47,109 nucleotides of DNA from JAYFRE01 sp034926235 (GTDB taxonomy: Bacteria; Pseudomonadota; Alphaproteobacteria; Rhodospirillales; Magnetospirillaceae): assembly GCA_034926235.1 (NCBI GenBank), contig JAYFRE010000005.1:1-47109 (forward strand). Reading direction: 5' to 3'. Under the pieces are notes generated by a model. The model did not search any database. It was not told where the DNA came from and saw only the letters and a list, made by a program, of their open reading frames with translations. This document shows, one piece after another, positions 16,915 to 27,151 of this stretch. A program made the position numbers and the translations under genes. Positions within the stretch are counted from its first letter, which is position 1, and the number at the start of each line of letters is the position of its first letter.

Positions 16915-18375
16915 ATGGCCGAGTTCCCACACAGCCCGTCCGCCCCTCATAACGTGCCGGAATACACGGTTTCCGAGATTTCCCGCGACATCAAGGGCAC
17001 GGTCGAGGGCCGCTATGAGCATGTCCGGGTCAAGGGCGAGATATCGGGTTTCAAGCGCCACAGTTCGGGCCATCTCTATTTCGCCTTGAAAGACGAGGAC
17101 GCGGTCCTGGACGCCGTCTGCTGGCGGGGATCGGCGGCGAAGCTGGCCATTCGGCCCGAAGACGGGCTGGAGGTGGTGGCCAGCGGCCGGCTGACCACCT
17201 ATCCGGGGCGGTCGAAATACCAGATGGTGGTCGAGCGGCTGGAAGTATCCGGCCAGGGCGCGCTGCTGGCGCTGCTGGAAGAACGCCGCAAGAAGCTGGC
17301 CGCTGAAGGGCTGTTTGCGCCTGAGCGCAAGAAGAAGCTTCCTTTCCTGCCTGAGGTCATCGGCGTCGTCACCTCGCCCACCGGCGCGGTGATCCGCGAC
17401 ATCCTGCACCGGTTGGGCGACCGGTTCCCGCGCTTTGTTCTGCTCTGGCCGGTCGCGGTTCAGGGCGAAGGAGCGGCGGAACAGATCGCCCGTGCCATCG
17501 ACGGGTTCAACACCCTGCCTGCGGGCGGTCCCTTGCCCCGTCCCGATCTGCTGATCGTGGCCCGCGGCGGCGGCTCGATCGAGGATCTGTGGGCCTTCAA
17601 CGAGGAAATCGTCGTCCGCGCCGCCGCCGCATCCGTCATCCCGCTGATTTCAGCCGTGGGCCACGAGACCGACACCACCCTGATCGATTTCGCCGCCGAC
17701 CGGCGCGCGCCGACTCCGACCGGCGCGGCGGAAATGGCGGTGCCGGTGCGCCGCGATCTGATCCTGCAGGTCAAGGACCGGGACCGCCGCTTGTCCAACG
17801 CGGCCTCGCGCCGGATCGAGGAACAGCGCCTGCGCATCGACGGATTGGCGCGCGGCCTGCCCGATCCCCGCCGGCGGTTGGAGGAGGTCGCGCAAAAGCT
17901 CGACGATTGGAGCGACCGCCTCGGCAACGCCCTGCCCAATTACCGGCACCGCCGCGAAACGGCGTTCCGCCAGATCGCCCAGGCGCTGGAAACGGCGCGG
18001 CTGAAGATCGCCACGGCTGAGAAGAACCGGCTTGACCTTTTCCGCCACCGTTTGGAGGAAACGGGCTTACGTCTCGGCCCCGCCGTGGCGCGGATACAGG
18101 AGCGGCGGCGGAACGATCTCGACCGGCAGGAAGGATTGCTGGAAAGCCTGTCTTATCGCGCGGTCCTGAAACGGGGATTCGCCCTGGTGCGCGACGAGGC
18201 CGGCGACACCGTCACGCAAGGGGCCCAGGCGCGGCCCGGGGAACACTGGCAGGTGACGCTGGCCGACGAAGTTTCGGTGCCGGTCCGGGTCGAACCGGGA
18301 GAATCCCCCTCCGGGCACGCGCCGAAAAAGCGCGGCAAGGAACCCGACGACCCGCGTCAGGAAACCCTTCTGTGA
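16915..18375 (+). CDS. xseA: Exodeoxyribonuclease VII large subunit
   Basis: Catalytic subunit of the XseA-XseB single-strand-specific exonuclease. The 486-residue protein has an N-terminal OB-fold (about 18-115, EYTVSEISRDIKGTVEGRYE). The catalytic core includes VIGVVTSPTGAVIRDI and RGGGSIEDLWAFNEE, with HETD and DRRAPTPTGAAE after it. A long helical region (about 290-440) follows and is expected to bind XseB. xseB is not in this window. The ABC permease gene follows 13 bases after the stop and may be cotranscribed. Confidence 0.95.
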   Translation: MAEFPHSPSAPHNVPEYTVSEISRDIKGTVEGRYEHVRVKGEISGFKRHSSGHLYFALKDEDAVLDAVCWRGSAAKLAIRPEDGLEVVASGRLTTYPGRSKYQMVVERLEVSGQGALLALLEERRKKLAAEGLFAPERKKKLPFLPEVIGVVTSPTGAVIRDILHRLGDRFPRFVLLWPVAVQGEGAAEQIARAIDGFNTLPAGGPLPRPDLLIVARGGGSIEDLWAFNEEIVVRAAAASVIPLISAVGHETDTTLIDFAADRRAPTPTGAAEMAVPVRRDLILQVKDRDRRLSNAASRRIEEQRLRIDGLARGLPDPRRRLEEVAQKLDDWSDRLGNALPNYRHRRETAFRQIAQALETARLKIATAEKNRLDLFRHRLEETGLRLGPAVARIQERRRNDLDRQEGLLESLSYRAVLKRGFALVRDEAGDTVTQGAQARPGEHWQVTLADEVSVPVRVEPGESPSGHAPKKRGKEPDDPRQETLL

Positions 18376-18388
18376 TCCAGCCGGACCG

Positions 18389-20185
18389 ATGAGCTTTTTT
18401 CTGATCCAGTTCATGGAGGGATTGGCCAGCGCGTCCTCGCTGTTTCTGGTCGCCGCCGGTCTGTCGCTGATCTTCGGCGTCACCCGCATCATCAATTTCG
18501 CTCATGGCAGCCTTTACATGCTGGGGGCCTATATGGCCTGGACTCTGTCCGCTCCCCTGGGCTTCTGGCTGGCCGTGCCCCTGGCGGCCCTGATCACCGC
18601 GCTGGCGGGGATCCTGCTGGAATGCAGCCTGCTGCGCCGCATCTATCGCGCGCCGGAACTGTTCCAGCTTCTCGCCACCTTTGCCGTCACACTGATCGCC
18701 GAAGACATGGTGTCGCTGCTGTGGGGGCCGGACGACATGCTGGGCCCGCGCGCGCCGGGCCTGAAAGGATCGGTCGATCTGTTCGGCCATGCCTTCCCCG
18801 CCTATGATCTGTTCCTGATCGCAGTCGGGCCGGCGGTGATGGCCGGCTTGTGGCTGCTGCTGAAGGGTACCCGCTTCGGCATTCTGGTCCGCGCCGCCAG
18901 CGCCGACCGCGAGATGCTGGCCGCGCTGGGTGTCGACCAGACACGGCTGTTCACCGCCGTCTTCGCCCTGGGCGCGCTGTTGGCCGGGCTGGGCGGCGCA
19001 CTGGAACTGCCCCGGGCCGCCATCCATCCCGCCATGGGCACGCCCGTAGTGGTGTCCGCCTTCGTCGTCGTCGTGGTCGGCGGGCTGGGCAGTCTGCCGG
19101 GCGCATTCCTGGCCGCATTGCTGATCGGCGAATTGTCCGCTTTCGGCGTCTATCTGTGGCCCAAGGCGACGCTGGTGCTGATGTTCGCCGTCATGGCCCT
19201 CGTCCTGGCCCTGCGCCCACGGGGGCTGATGGGCAAATCCACCCCGGACGCCGCCGATTCGCCCGCCGGAACCGCGCCGATGCTGCCCTCGCCCCGTCTG
19301 TGGGCCGGGCTGGCCCTGACCTGCCTTTTCTTCGCCCTCGTCCCCTTGGCAGGCGATGCTTATGCAACCACCGTGGCCAGTGAAATCCTGATCATGGCGC
19401 TGTTCGCCGCCAGCCTGTCGCTGGTCACGGCCCTAGGCGGCATGACCTGCTTCGGTCAGGCGGCCTGGTTCGGCATCGGCGCTTACGCCGCCGCTCTCAC
19501 CCATCCCGCGCTGGGGATGGAGGGCGCTTTGCTCACCGCCCTCTTGGCGGGCTTTCTGGGCGGCTGGTGCTTCGCCCGGCCCGCCGTGCGCCATGCCGGC
19601 ATCACCCTGGCGATGCTGACCCTGGCCCTGGCGGCGATCATCCATTCCCTGGCCATGCAGCTTTACGGCCTTACCGGCGGCGATAACGGCATCCTCGGCA
19701 TCTGGCCTTCGGATTGGGCCGCCTCGCCCGAAACGTTCCATCTTTTCGTCCTGACCATCGTCGGGCTGGCCTTCGTCTTTCTGTGGCGGCTCGCCGCCTC
19801 GCCTTTCGGCTTTGCCGCCCGCGCCGTGCGCGACCAGCCCGCCCGGGCAGAGGCGATCGGTATCGATTCGCGGCGGACCAGGACGCTCGCTTTCGCCATC
19901 GGCGCGGCGCTGGCGGCGCTAGCCGGCGGCTTGTTCGCTTATCTGAAAGGCAGCGTCTTTCCCGACACCGCTTCGATCGCGACATCGGTGGATGCGCTGG
20001 TGATGCTGCTGCTGGGCGGTATCGGCAGTCTGGCCGGACCGATTCTGGGGGCCGGACTGCACACCCTGCTCAAGGTCGGCCTGTCGTCCCATTCCGATTT
20101 GTGGCGGATGGCGGTCGGCGCCATCCTGATCCTGCTGGTGGTCGGTTTCCCCGGCGGCCTCCTCGGGCGGATGAGACGCCCATGA
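18389..20185 (+). CDS. Fused LivH-LivM permease of a branched-chain-amino-acid-type ABC transporter
   Basis: The 598-residue, very hydrophobic protein has two permease halves. Residues 1-285 match LivH (SLIFGVTRIINFAHGSLYMLGAY near the start, and a conserved GGLGSLPGAFLAALLIGE segment). Residues 300-598 match LivM (SLVTALGGMTCFGQAAWFGIGAYAAA; VRDQPARAEAIGID; GGIGSLAGPILGAGLH). Separate genes encode these in most bacteria, so this is a natural fusion giving the whole membrane channel in one chain. The substrate family includes leucine/isoleucine/valine, urea and amides; which one is unknown, as no binding protein is nearby. The stop overlaps the ATPase gene by four bases. Confidence 0.92.
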   Translation: MSFFLIQFMEGLASASSLFLVAAGLSLIFGVTRIINFAHGSLYMLGAYMAWTLSAPLGFWLAVPLAALITALAGILLECSLLRRIYRAPELFQLLATFAVTLIAEDMVSLLWGPDDMLGPRAPGLKGSVDLFGHAFPAYDLFLIAVGPAVMAGLWLLLKGTRFGILVRAASADREMLAALGVDQTRLFTAVFALGALLAGLGGALELPRAAIHPAMGTPVVVSAFVVVVVGGLGSLPGAFLAALLIGELSAFGVYLWPKATLVLMFAVMALVLALRPRGLMGKSTPDAADSPAGTAPMLPSPRLWAGLALTCLFFALVPLAGDAYATTVASEILIMALFAASLSLVTALGGMTCFGQAAWFGIGAYAAALTHPALGMEGALLTALLAGFLGGWCFARPAVRHAGITLAMLTLALAAIIHSLAMQLYGLTGGDNGILGIWPSDWAASPETFHLFVLTIVGLAFVFLWRLAASPFGFAARAVRDQPARAEAIGIDSRRTRTLAFAIGAALAALAGGLFAYLKGSVFPDTASIATSVDALVMLLLGGIGSLAGPILGAGLHTLLKVGLSSHSDLWRMAVGAILILLVVGFPGGLLGRMRRP

Positions 20186-20919
20186 GCCTGCTGTCGGTCC
20201 AAGGGTTGAGCAAGAGTTTCGGCGCGCTGAAAGCGCTGGACGACGTCTCCTTCACCGTCGAAGCCGGCCAGATGGTGGCGATGATCGGTCCCAACGGAGC
20301 CGGCAAAAGCACTTGTTTTTCCATCATCGGCGGCCAGTTGCGCCCCGATTCCGGCCGTGTCCTGCTGGAAGAGCGCGATATGGCCGGGCAGCCGCCCCAT
20401 CTTGCCAGCCGTATGGGTTTGGGGCGAACCTTCCAGACCGCCGCCACCTTCGCCTCGATGAGCGTCGCCGAGAATATCCGTCTCGCCATCCTCGCCCGGC
20501 AAGGCGGCCTGAACGATCTTTTCTCCGCCGCCGCCCGCAGCCCCTTACCTGAGGAACGCGGCATACTGGAGGAAGTCGGCATCTCAGCGCTGGCGAATAG
20601 CACCTGCGCCGATCTCGCCTATGGCGATCTGAAGCGGGTCGAGCTGGCCCTGGCGCTTGCCGGCGCGCCGCGCCTTCTGCTGATGGATGAACCCGCCGCC
20701 GGCATGGCCGGCGACGAACGGAACCAGTTGATGCGGCTGGTCGGCCGTCTGGCGCGGGAACGCGGATTAGGCATCTTGTTCACCGAGCACGACATCGGCA
20801 TGGTGTTCGACCATGCCGACAAGGTTCTGGCCTTGATCGAAGGCCGGATCGCGGCAGCCGGATCGCCTGATTCCGTCCGCGCCCATCCCGCCGTCGTAGC
20901 CGGATATCTCGGCGGCTGA
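20182..20919 (+). CDS. LivG-type ABC transporter ATP-binding protein
   Basis: The 245-residue ATPase has Walker A GPNGAGKS (about 36-43), a LivG-type Q-loop region GLGRTFQ, and a divergent signature LAYGDLKRVELA where canonical ABC proteins have LSGGQ (LAYGxQR is usual in LivG). Walker B is LLLMDEPAAGM and the switch His is in FTEHDIGMVFDHADKVL. The ATG at 20182 overlaps the permease stop (ATGA). The usual partner ATPase LivF and a LivK-type binding protein are absent on both sides, so this protein may homodimerise or borrow partners encoded elsewhere. Confidence 0.93.
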   Translation: MSLLSVQGLSKSFGALKALDDVSFTVEAGQMVAMIGPNGAGKSTCFSIIGGQLRPDSGRVLLEERDMAGQPPHLASRMGLGRTFQTAATFASMSVAENIRLAILARQGGLNDLFSAAARSPLPEERGILEEVGISALANSTCADLAYGDLKRVELALALAGAPRLLLMDEPAAGMAGDERNQLMRLVGRLARERGLGILFTEHDIGMVFDHADKVLALIEGRIAAAGSPDSVRAHPAVVAGYLGG

Positions 20920-20954
20920 AGCACCGCCGCCATCCGATTTCATCCGATCAAGCC

Positions 20955-20983
20955 TTGACAGAATTCATCTATCCCCCTAGATC
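20955..20983 (+). promoter_or_regulatory. Promoter of groES-groEL
   Basis: A perfect -35, TTGACA (20955-20960), is followed after 17 bases by TAGATC (20978-20983) as the -10. The -10 directly abuts the CIRCE operator, as expected for HrcA-controlled groESL promoters. The start of transcription should fall within CIRCE, about 70 bases before the groES ATG. Confidence 0.75.
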
Positions 20984-20984
20984 G

Positions 20985-21011
20985 TTAGCACTCGCCGGGC
21001 TTGAGTGCTAA
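20985..21011 (+). promoter_or_regulatory. CIRCE operator (HrcA-binding site)
   Basis: TTAGCACTC, nine bases, then GAGTGCTAA: an exact match to the CIRCE consensus including its 9-base spacer. HrcA bound here represses the chaperonin operon until heat or misfolded protein titrates GroEL. No hrcA lies in the window. Confidence 0.98.
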
Positions 21012-21059
21012 CAGCTTGCCCCGGCGGTATCCATTCATCAGTTTAAACGGAGGTTGTGA

Positions 21060-21347
21060 ATGAAGTTCAGACCGCTCCATGACCGCGTCGTGGTCAAGCG
21101 TCTCGAGCAGGAAGAGAAGACTGCGGGCGGCATCATCATTCCCGACACGGCCAAGGAAAAGCCCCAGCAGGGCGAAGTGGTCGCGGTTGGCCCCGGCGCT
21201 CGTGGCGAAGACGGCAAGGTCGTCGCGCTGGACGTCAAGCCGGGTGACCGCGTGCTGTTCGGCAAATGGTCCGGCACCGAGGTCAAGATCGATGGCGCAG
21301 AGCTGTTGATCATGAAGGAATCCGACATCATCGGCGTGTTCGCCTAA
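21060..21347 (+). CDS. groS: Co-chaperonin GroES
   Basis: Heptameric lid of the GroEL folding chamber. The 95-residue protein has full family length. It starts MKFRPLHDRVVVKRLEQEEK, has the mobile loop KTAGGIIIPDTAKEKPQQG, and ends LIMKESDIIGVFA. The leader has GGAGG-like ACGGAGG about 6 bases before the ATG. groEL follows after 22 bases. Confidence 0.98.
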   Translation: MKFRPLHDRVVVKRLEQEEKTAGGIIIPDTAKEKPQQGEVVAVGPGARGEDGKVVALDVKPGDRVLFGKWSGTEVKIDGAELLIMKESDIIGVFA

Positions 21348-21369
21348 GCTTCCAAGGGATTGACGTAAC

Positions 21370-23019
<1,650 letters not shown>

Positions 23020-23071
23020 AGTCCGGTCATTCCCGGCTGGGAAACCAGCGGGGAAAAGCCATCCGATGGGA

Positions 23072-23097
23072 GGGGACCGCCTGCGAAGGCGGTCCCC
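23072..23097 (+). terminator. Terminator of the groESL operon
   Basis: A perfect 10-base-pair stem, GGGGACCGCC / GGCGGTCCCC, with a TGCGAA loop lies about 50 bases after groEL. Only a short T-rich stretch (TTCGTCGTT) follows, so termination may be hairpin-driven with help from Rho. Confidence 0.8.
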
Positions 23098-23253
23098 TTC
23101 GTCGTTCCCGGACAGGGCGGCATGCGGTTTTCCTGTCGCCAATCCGGTCTTCGGGCTTTTCGCATCCGGATAAAAACGGCACTATGGCCCCTCGGCGGCT
23201 ATTCCGTTCCCGGAGGGAGGAATGCCGTCCTGTTTCAGGGATGAACCGAATTC

Positions 23254-23697
23254 ATGTCTCGGGCAAACGATAGTTGTGACACGCCTCCTTCGACCGGAAC
23301 GGGGGAGAAGCCCATTCTGATCGCCGTCATCGAAGATGAATCGATCGTTCTGGTCGGTTACCAGATGCTGTTTGAAAGCTGGGGATACGAAGTCGCCGGC
23401 GCCGGCACGGCCGAGGAGGTGATCGCCCTTCTCCGCGGACGCGATCTGCGCCCGCGCGTGATCCTGGCCGATTACCGCCTGCGCGAGGGCTATACCGGCG
23501 TCATGGCCATTCGCGCCGTTCAAGCCGAATTCGGAACCGACATTCCGGCCATTCTGGTGACCGGCGACACCGCGCCCGGCCGCCTGCGCGAAGCAGCGGC
23601 CAGCGGTCTGCCGATCCTGCACAAGCCGGTCAACGGCAACCAGCTTCATACCCTGCTGCAATATTGCCTGTCCGGAACGGCGGCCGTCAGCGGATAG
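23254..23697 (+). CDS. Stand-alone response-regulator receiver domain protein
   Basis: The 147-residue protein consists of a single receiver domain after a 20-residue leader. It shows the acidic pocket (VIEDESIVLVGY), the phospho-acceptor Asp in ILADYRLREG, the Thr/Ser switch in ILVTGDTAP and the conserved Lys in LHKPVNG. No output domain is present. The LADYRLREG...TGDTAP pattern is most like receivers at the C-terminus of hybrid histidine kinases, so it may act in a phosphorelay. It precedes the flagellar operon and is separated from it by a nested inverted repeat. No strong ribosome-binding site is visible. Confidence 0.85.
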   Translation: MSRANDSCDTPPSTGTGEKPILIAVIEDESIVLVGYQMLFESWGYEVAGAGTAEEVIALLRGRDLRPRVILADYRLREGYTGVMAIRAVQAEFGTDIPAILVTGDTAPGRLREAAASGLPILHKPVNGNQLHTLLQYCLSGTAAVSG

Positions 23698-23700
23698 ATT

Positions 23701-23738
23701 CACCCTTTGTTAAGCCCGTCCGGGTAGGATAAAGGGTG
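23701..23738. terminator. Nested hairpin between the receiver gene and flgB
   Basis: CACCCTTT (23701-23708) and AAAGGGTG (23731-23738) are perfect inverted repeats. Inside lies CCCG-TC-CGGG (23715-23724), with symmetric 6-base internal loops. It starts 4 bases after the receiver stop and lies 52 bases before flgB, so it may end the receiver transcript or shape the flagellar leader. No T-run follows. Confidence 0.45.
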
Positions 23739-23789
23739 GTGGAGAGCGTTGAGCCTCCGGTTCTGCGTGAAAGATAGGATTAGCAGTCC

Positions 23790-24200
23790 ATGCTCGAAGA
23801 CCTATCCCTGTTCTCGATGGCGAACAAGACATTGAATTGGCTGGCCAAACGCCAGACGGTCCTGGCCGAGAACGTCGCCAACGCCAATACCCCGTCCTAT
23901 AAGGCTAAGGATGTGGCGCCGCTCGATTTCAAGAACACCTTGGCGCGGACGAACGCGCCGGCCGCCGCCGTCACCACCAATCCGATGCATATCGAAGCCA
24001 CTATCGCGCAGCCCATGCGCACCGATATCGTGGCTGAACGCCGTCCCCAGGAATCCACGCCCAACGGCAATTCGGTCCTGATCGAAGACCAGATGGAAAA
24101 AATCGGCCAGGTGAAGTCGCGCTACGAGATGACGCTGAACCTGTTCCAGAAAAATTTAAGCATGATCAAAATCTCTCTCGGCAAGGGCGGTGGATCGTGA
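23790..24200 (+). CDS. flgB: Flagellar basal-body rod protein FlgB
   Basis: Proximal rod subunit of the flagellar basal body, exported by the flagellar type III apparatus. The 136-residue protein shows the rod-family N-terminal signature LAENVANANTPSYKAKDV (about 25-42) and a helical C-terminus that pairs with it in the axial structure. First gene of a flgB-flgC-fliE-fliQ-fliR-flhB run. The ATG at 23790 has a weak AGGA upstream. Confidence 0.95.
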   Translation: MLEDLSLFSMANKTLNWLAKRQTVLAENVANANTPSYKAKDVAPLDFKNTLARTNAPAAAVTTNPMHIEATIAQPMRTDIVAERRPQESTPNGNSVLIEDQMEKIGQVKSRYEMTLNLFQKNLSMIKISLGKGGGS

Positions 24201-24233
24201 TTCGCCTGACCGCCGGCAGCGAAGGACATCGCC

Positions 24234-24644
24234 ATGGATGATCTGTCCAAATCGTCGCTGATCGCCTCTTCGGGCATGAAAGCGCAGGCCGAACGGTTGC
24301 GCGTCGTCGCCGAAAACCTGGCCAATGCCGAATCCCTGCCGACCAGCCCCGACGTCACCCCCTACCGGCGCAAGGTTCTGTCTTTCCGCAACGTGCTGGA
24401 CAAGAAGATCGGCGCCGACGTCGTCAAGGTGAACAAGATCGACGTCGATCGTTCCGAATTTCAGAAGAAATACGACCCTAAGCATCCAGCCGCCGATTCC
24501 AGCGGCTATGTGCTGGTGCCCAACGTCAATCCATTGATCGAGGTGATGGACATGCGCGAAGCGCAGCGTTCCTACGAGGCCAATCTGAATGTGGTCTCGG
24601 TGTCGAAAACGCTGATGTCGCGCACCGTCGATCTCCTCAAATAG
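24234..24644 (+). CDS. flgC: Flagellar basal-body rod protein FlgC
   Basis: Proximal rod subunit. The 136-residue protein carries the rod signature VVAENLANAESLPTSP and the conserved C-terminal segment VMDMREAQRSYEANLNVVSVSKTLMSRTVDLL. It lies 33 bases after flgB. Typical size for the family (about 135). Confidence 0.96.
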   Translation: MDDLSKSSLIASSGMKAQAERLRVVAENLANAESLPTSPDVTPYRRKVLSFRNVLDKKIGADVVKVNKIDVDRSEFQKKYDPKHPAADSSGYVLVPNVNPLIEVMDMREAQRSYEANLNVVSVSKTLMSRTVDLLK

Positions 24645-24689
24645 ATGAAGCCTCTTTCCATCGACCGTTCCGTTTTTTAAGGGCATATC

Positions 24690-25013
24690 ATGGCTACCAC
24701 CAGCATCGCCAACGCCATCAGCGCCTATAACCAAGCGTCGAAATCCATCTCAAACGGCGCCTCGTCCGCACCGGACGATGCCGGCGCCGGCCTGGAATCG
24801 GACTTCTCCGCGCTGCTCAAGGCCGGGGCCAAGACCGCCATCGAAGCCGCCAAGACCGGCGAGGAACAATCCAAATTGGCCATTGCCGGCAAGGCCGACA
24901 TCCGCGACGTCGTCACCGCCGTGAACAATGCCGAAGTCACGCTTCAGACCGTTGTCGCCGTGCGGGACAAGGTCATCAGCGCTTATAGCGACATCCTGAA
25001 GATGCCGATCTGA
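24690..25013 (+). CDS. fliE: Flagellar hook-basal body protein FliE
   Basis: Junction protein linking the MS ring to the rod. The 107-residue protein has a polar, variable N-terminus and the conserved C-terminal half (ALLKAGAKTAIEAAKTGEE ... VVTAVNNAEVTLQTVVAVRDKVISAYSDILKMPI). It lies 45 bases after flgC and 13 bases before fliQ. Confidence 0.94.
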   Translation: MATTSIANAISAYNQASKSISNGASSAPDDAGAGLESDFSALLKAGAKTAIEAAKTGEEQSKLAIAGKADIRDVVTAVNNAEVTLQTVVAVRDKVISAYSDILKMPI

Positions 25014-25026
25014 CGGCGCGGCCTCC

Positions 25027-25293
25027 ATGAACGAGGCCCTGGTCCTGGAACTGGCCCGCGACACCATCATGGTGTTGCTCAAGATCGGAGCGCCCGTGCT
25101 GCTGGCCGGGTTGGTCGTCGGCCTGATCATCTCCCTGTTCCAGGCACTGACCCAGATTCAGGAAGCCACTCTGACCTTCGTGCCCAAGGTTCTGGTGGTG
25201 TTCATGGCCCTGTTCCTGGTGCTGCCGTTCATGCTGCACAATCTGATGGATTTTTTCCGCATGCTGATGGAGCACGCCGCCTCTGGCGGCTGA
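25027..25293 (+). CDS. fliQ: Flagellar export apparatus protein FliQ
   Basis: Small membrane component of the flagellar type III export gate. The 88-residue protein has two membrane helices (about 17-38 and 52-75), with the conserved GLIISLFQALTQIQEATLTFVPK loop between them. It is followed by fliR after 10 bases. fliP, often the neighbour of fliQ, is not in this cluster. Confidence 0.95.
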   Translation: MNEALVLELARDTIMVLLKIGAPVLLAGLVVGLIISLFQALTQIQEATLTFVPKVLVVFMALFLVLPFMLHNLMDFFRMLMEHAASGG

Positions 25294-25303
25294 CGGCCCG
25301 CCC

Positions 25304-26068
25304 ATGCTGCGCGAGATCCTCACCGTCAATATCTACACCCTGCTCATGATCTTCGCCCGGTTGGGCGCGGCCATGATGTTCATGCCGGTGTTCGGCAACA
25401 GCAATGTCCTCGTCCGCGCGCGGCTTCTCTTGGCGCTCACGATCAGTTTCCTGATGCTGCCGGTCCTCGGACCCTATGTGCCGCCGATGCCGGCCCAGCC
25501 CTTCCCTCTGCTGCTTCTGGTCCTGGGCGAGGTGACGATCGGGCTGTTTTTCTGTCTGATCCTGCAAGCCTTGCTGACCCCGATCGATCTGGCCGGCAAT
25601 TTCATCAGCTATTCGGCGGGACTGGCCAACGCCTTCGTGTTCGACGCCAACGCGATGCAGCAAAGCCAGATCATCACCAGCTTTCTGTCGCTGACCGCCA
25701 TCACGATGGTCCTGGTCAGCAACAGCCATCACCTCATGCTGGAAGGAATGATCGGCACCTATGATCTGTTCCGTCCCGGTGCAGGCGTTCCGATCGGCGA
25801 CATGTCCGGTGTCTTTGTCTCCACCCTGAGCCAAACCTTCCGCATCGGCATGTCGCTGGCCGCGCCGCTGGTGGTGTTCAGCCTGACCTTCAACACCACT
25901 CTCGGCCTGATCAACCGTCTGGTGCCGCAGATGCAGGTGTTCTTCGTCGGCATGCCGCTGCAAATCCTGTGCGGGCTGTTCCTTCTTGGCGTTTCCCTGC
26001 CCGCGATCATGCTGTGGTTCCTGCGCACCTTCAGCGACAACCTGCTCCTTTTCGCGCCTGCGAGGTGA
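25304..26068 (+). CDS. fliR: Flagellar export apparatus protein FliR
   Basis: Membrane component of the export gate. The 254-residue protein has about six hydrophobic helices and the family segments FARLGAAMMFMPVFG, EVTIGLFFCLILQALLTPIDLAGNFISYSAGL and VFFVGMPLQILCGLF. Its stop directly abuts the flhB start (26066-26068 / 26069), pointing to coupled production of these export proteins. Confidence 0.96.
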   Translation: MLREILTVNIYTLLMIFARLGAAMMFMPVFGNSNVLVRARLLLALTISFLMLPVLGPYVPPMPAQPFPLLLLVLGEVTIGLFFCLILQALLTPIDLAGNFISYSAGLANAFVFDANAMQQSQIITSFLSLTAITMVLVSNSHHLMLEGMIGTYDLFRPGAGVPIGDMSGVFVSTLSQTFRIGMSLAAPLVVFSLTFNTTLGLINRLVPQMQVFFVGMPLQILCGLFLLGVSLPAIMLWFLRTFSDNLLLFAPAR

Positions 26069-27151
26069 ATGATGGCCGGCGAAGACCAGGACTCCAGGAC
26101 AGAAGAGGCCACGCCGAAACGATTGGAAAAGGCGGTTGAGGACGGCGAGGTTCTTCAATCCCAGGAGGTCAAGACCGCCGCCCAGATTCTGGGCATCACC
26201 GTAGCGGTCTGGCTGCTGTTGCCGTTCCTGCTGCCCAAGATCGCCACCTATCTATCCCGGTTCCTGGGGAACGCCGACCAGTTGCGCATCCTCACCGACC
26301 GCGACTTCATGAACATCATTGCCGGTACAGCGCTCAATATCGGCCTTTATGTCGGCATCATCATGGCGGTGCTGCTGGCTTTCGCGCTGGCCGCCTCGAT
26401 CGGCCAGATCGGCTTCAACATCACCACCAAGAAACTGGTCCCCGACATCGAGCGCATCAATCCGATGGCGGGTCTAAAGCGGATATTTTCCAGCCATTCG
26501 CTGATGGAGTTGGCCAAAAACCTGGCCAAGCTCGGGATTGTCGGCACCTTGGCCTATCTGTTGCTGGTGCCCAAGGCCAAGACGCTGGATCTGCTGGTGA
26601 CGATGGAACTGCGCCCGACGCTCGATTACTTGCATTCCACCTTGCTGACTCTGCTTCTGTTCATGGTCGCCCTGGTTGCCGCCATCGGCCTCATCGACTG
26701 GATATTTCAACGTTATCAATATCTTAAAAAGATGCGCATGACGAAGCAGGAAATAAAAGACGAATACAAGCAGAATGAAGGCGACCCCATGATCCGCTCG
26801 CGCCTGCGCGCGATCCGCATGGCCCGGACGCGTCAGCGCATGATGGCCGCCGTGCCCGAAGCGGATGTGGTGGTTACCAACCCGACCCATTATGCTTGCG
26901 CACTGAAATATGACCCTGAAAAGATGAACGCCCCGGTCTTGGTGGCCAAGGGCCAGGATCTGATCGCGGCCCGCATTCGAGACGTCGCCCGTGATCATGA
27001 CGTGCCCATCGTGGAAAACCCGCCGCTTGCGCGCGCCCTGCATGCAAGTGTGGAAATAGACGACGAAATCCATCCCGATCATTACAAGGCCGTGGCCGAG
27101 GTGATCAGCTATGTCATGCGACTCAAGGAAAAGAAATTCCGCCGCCGCTAG
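26069..27151 (+). CDS. flhB: Flagellar export substrate-specificity switch protein FlhB
   Basis: Controls the change from rod/hook to filament export. The 360-residue protein begins EDQDSRTEEATPKRLEKA, has four membrane helices (about 30-50, 85-110, 140-160, 180-205) and the autocleavage site N-P-T-H in VVVTNPTHYACALKYD, at about residue 270. ATG 26069 is immediately followed by a second ATG, so either may start. Its 3' end overlaps the start of the hybrid kinase gene by 41 bases. Confidence 0.97.
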   Translation: MMAGEDQDSRTEEATPKRLEKAVEDGEVLQSQEVKTAAQILGITVAVWLLLPFLLPKIATYLSRFLGNADQLRILTDRDFMNIIAGTALNIGLYVGIIMAVLLAFALAASIGQIGFNITTKKLVPDIERINPMAGLKRIFSSHSLMELAKNLAKLGIVGTLAYLLLVPKAKTLDLLVTMELRPTLDYLHSTLLTLLLFMVALVAAIGLIDWIFQRYQYLKKMRMTKQEIKDEYKQNEGDPMIRSRLRAIRMARTRQRMMAAVPEADVVVTNPTHYACALKYDPEKMNAPVLVAKGQDLIAARIRDVARDHDVPIVENPPLARALHASVEIDDEIHPDHYKAVAEVISYVMRLKEKKFRRR

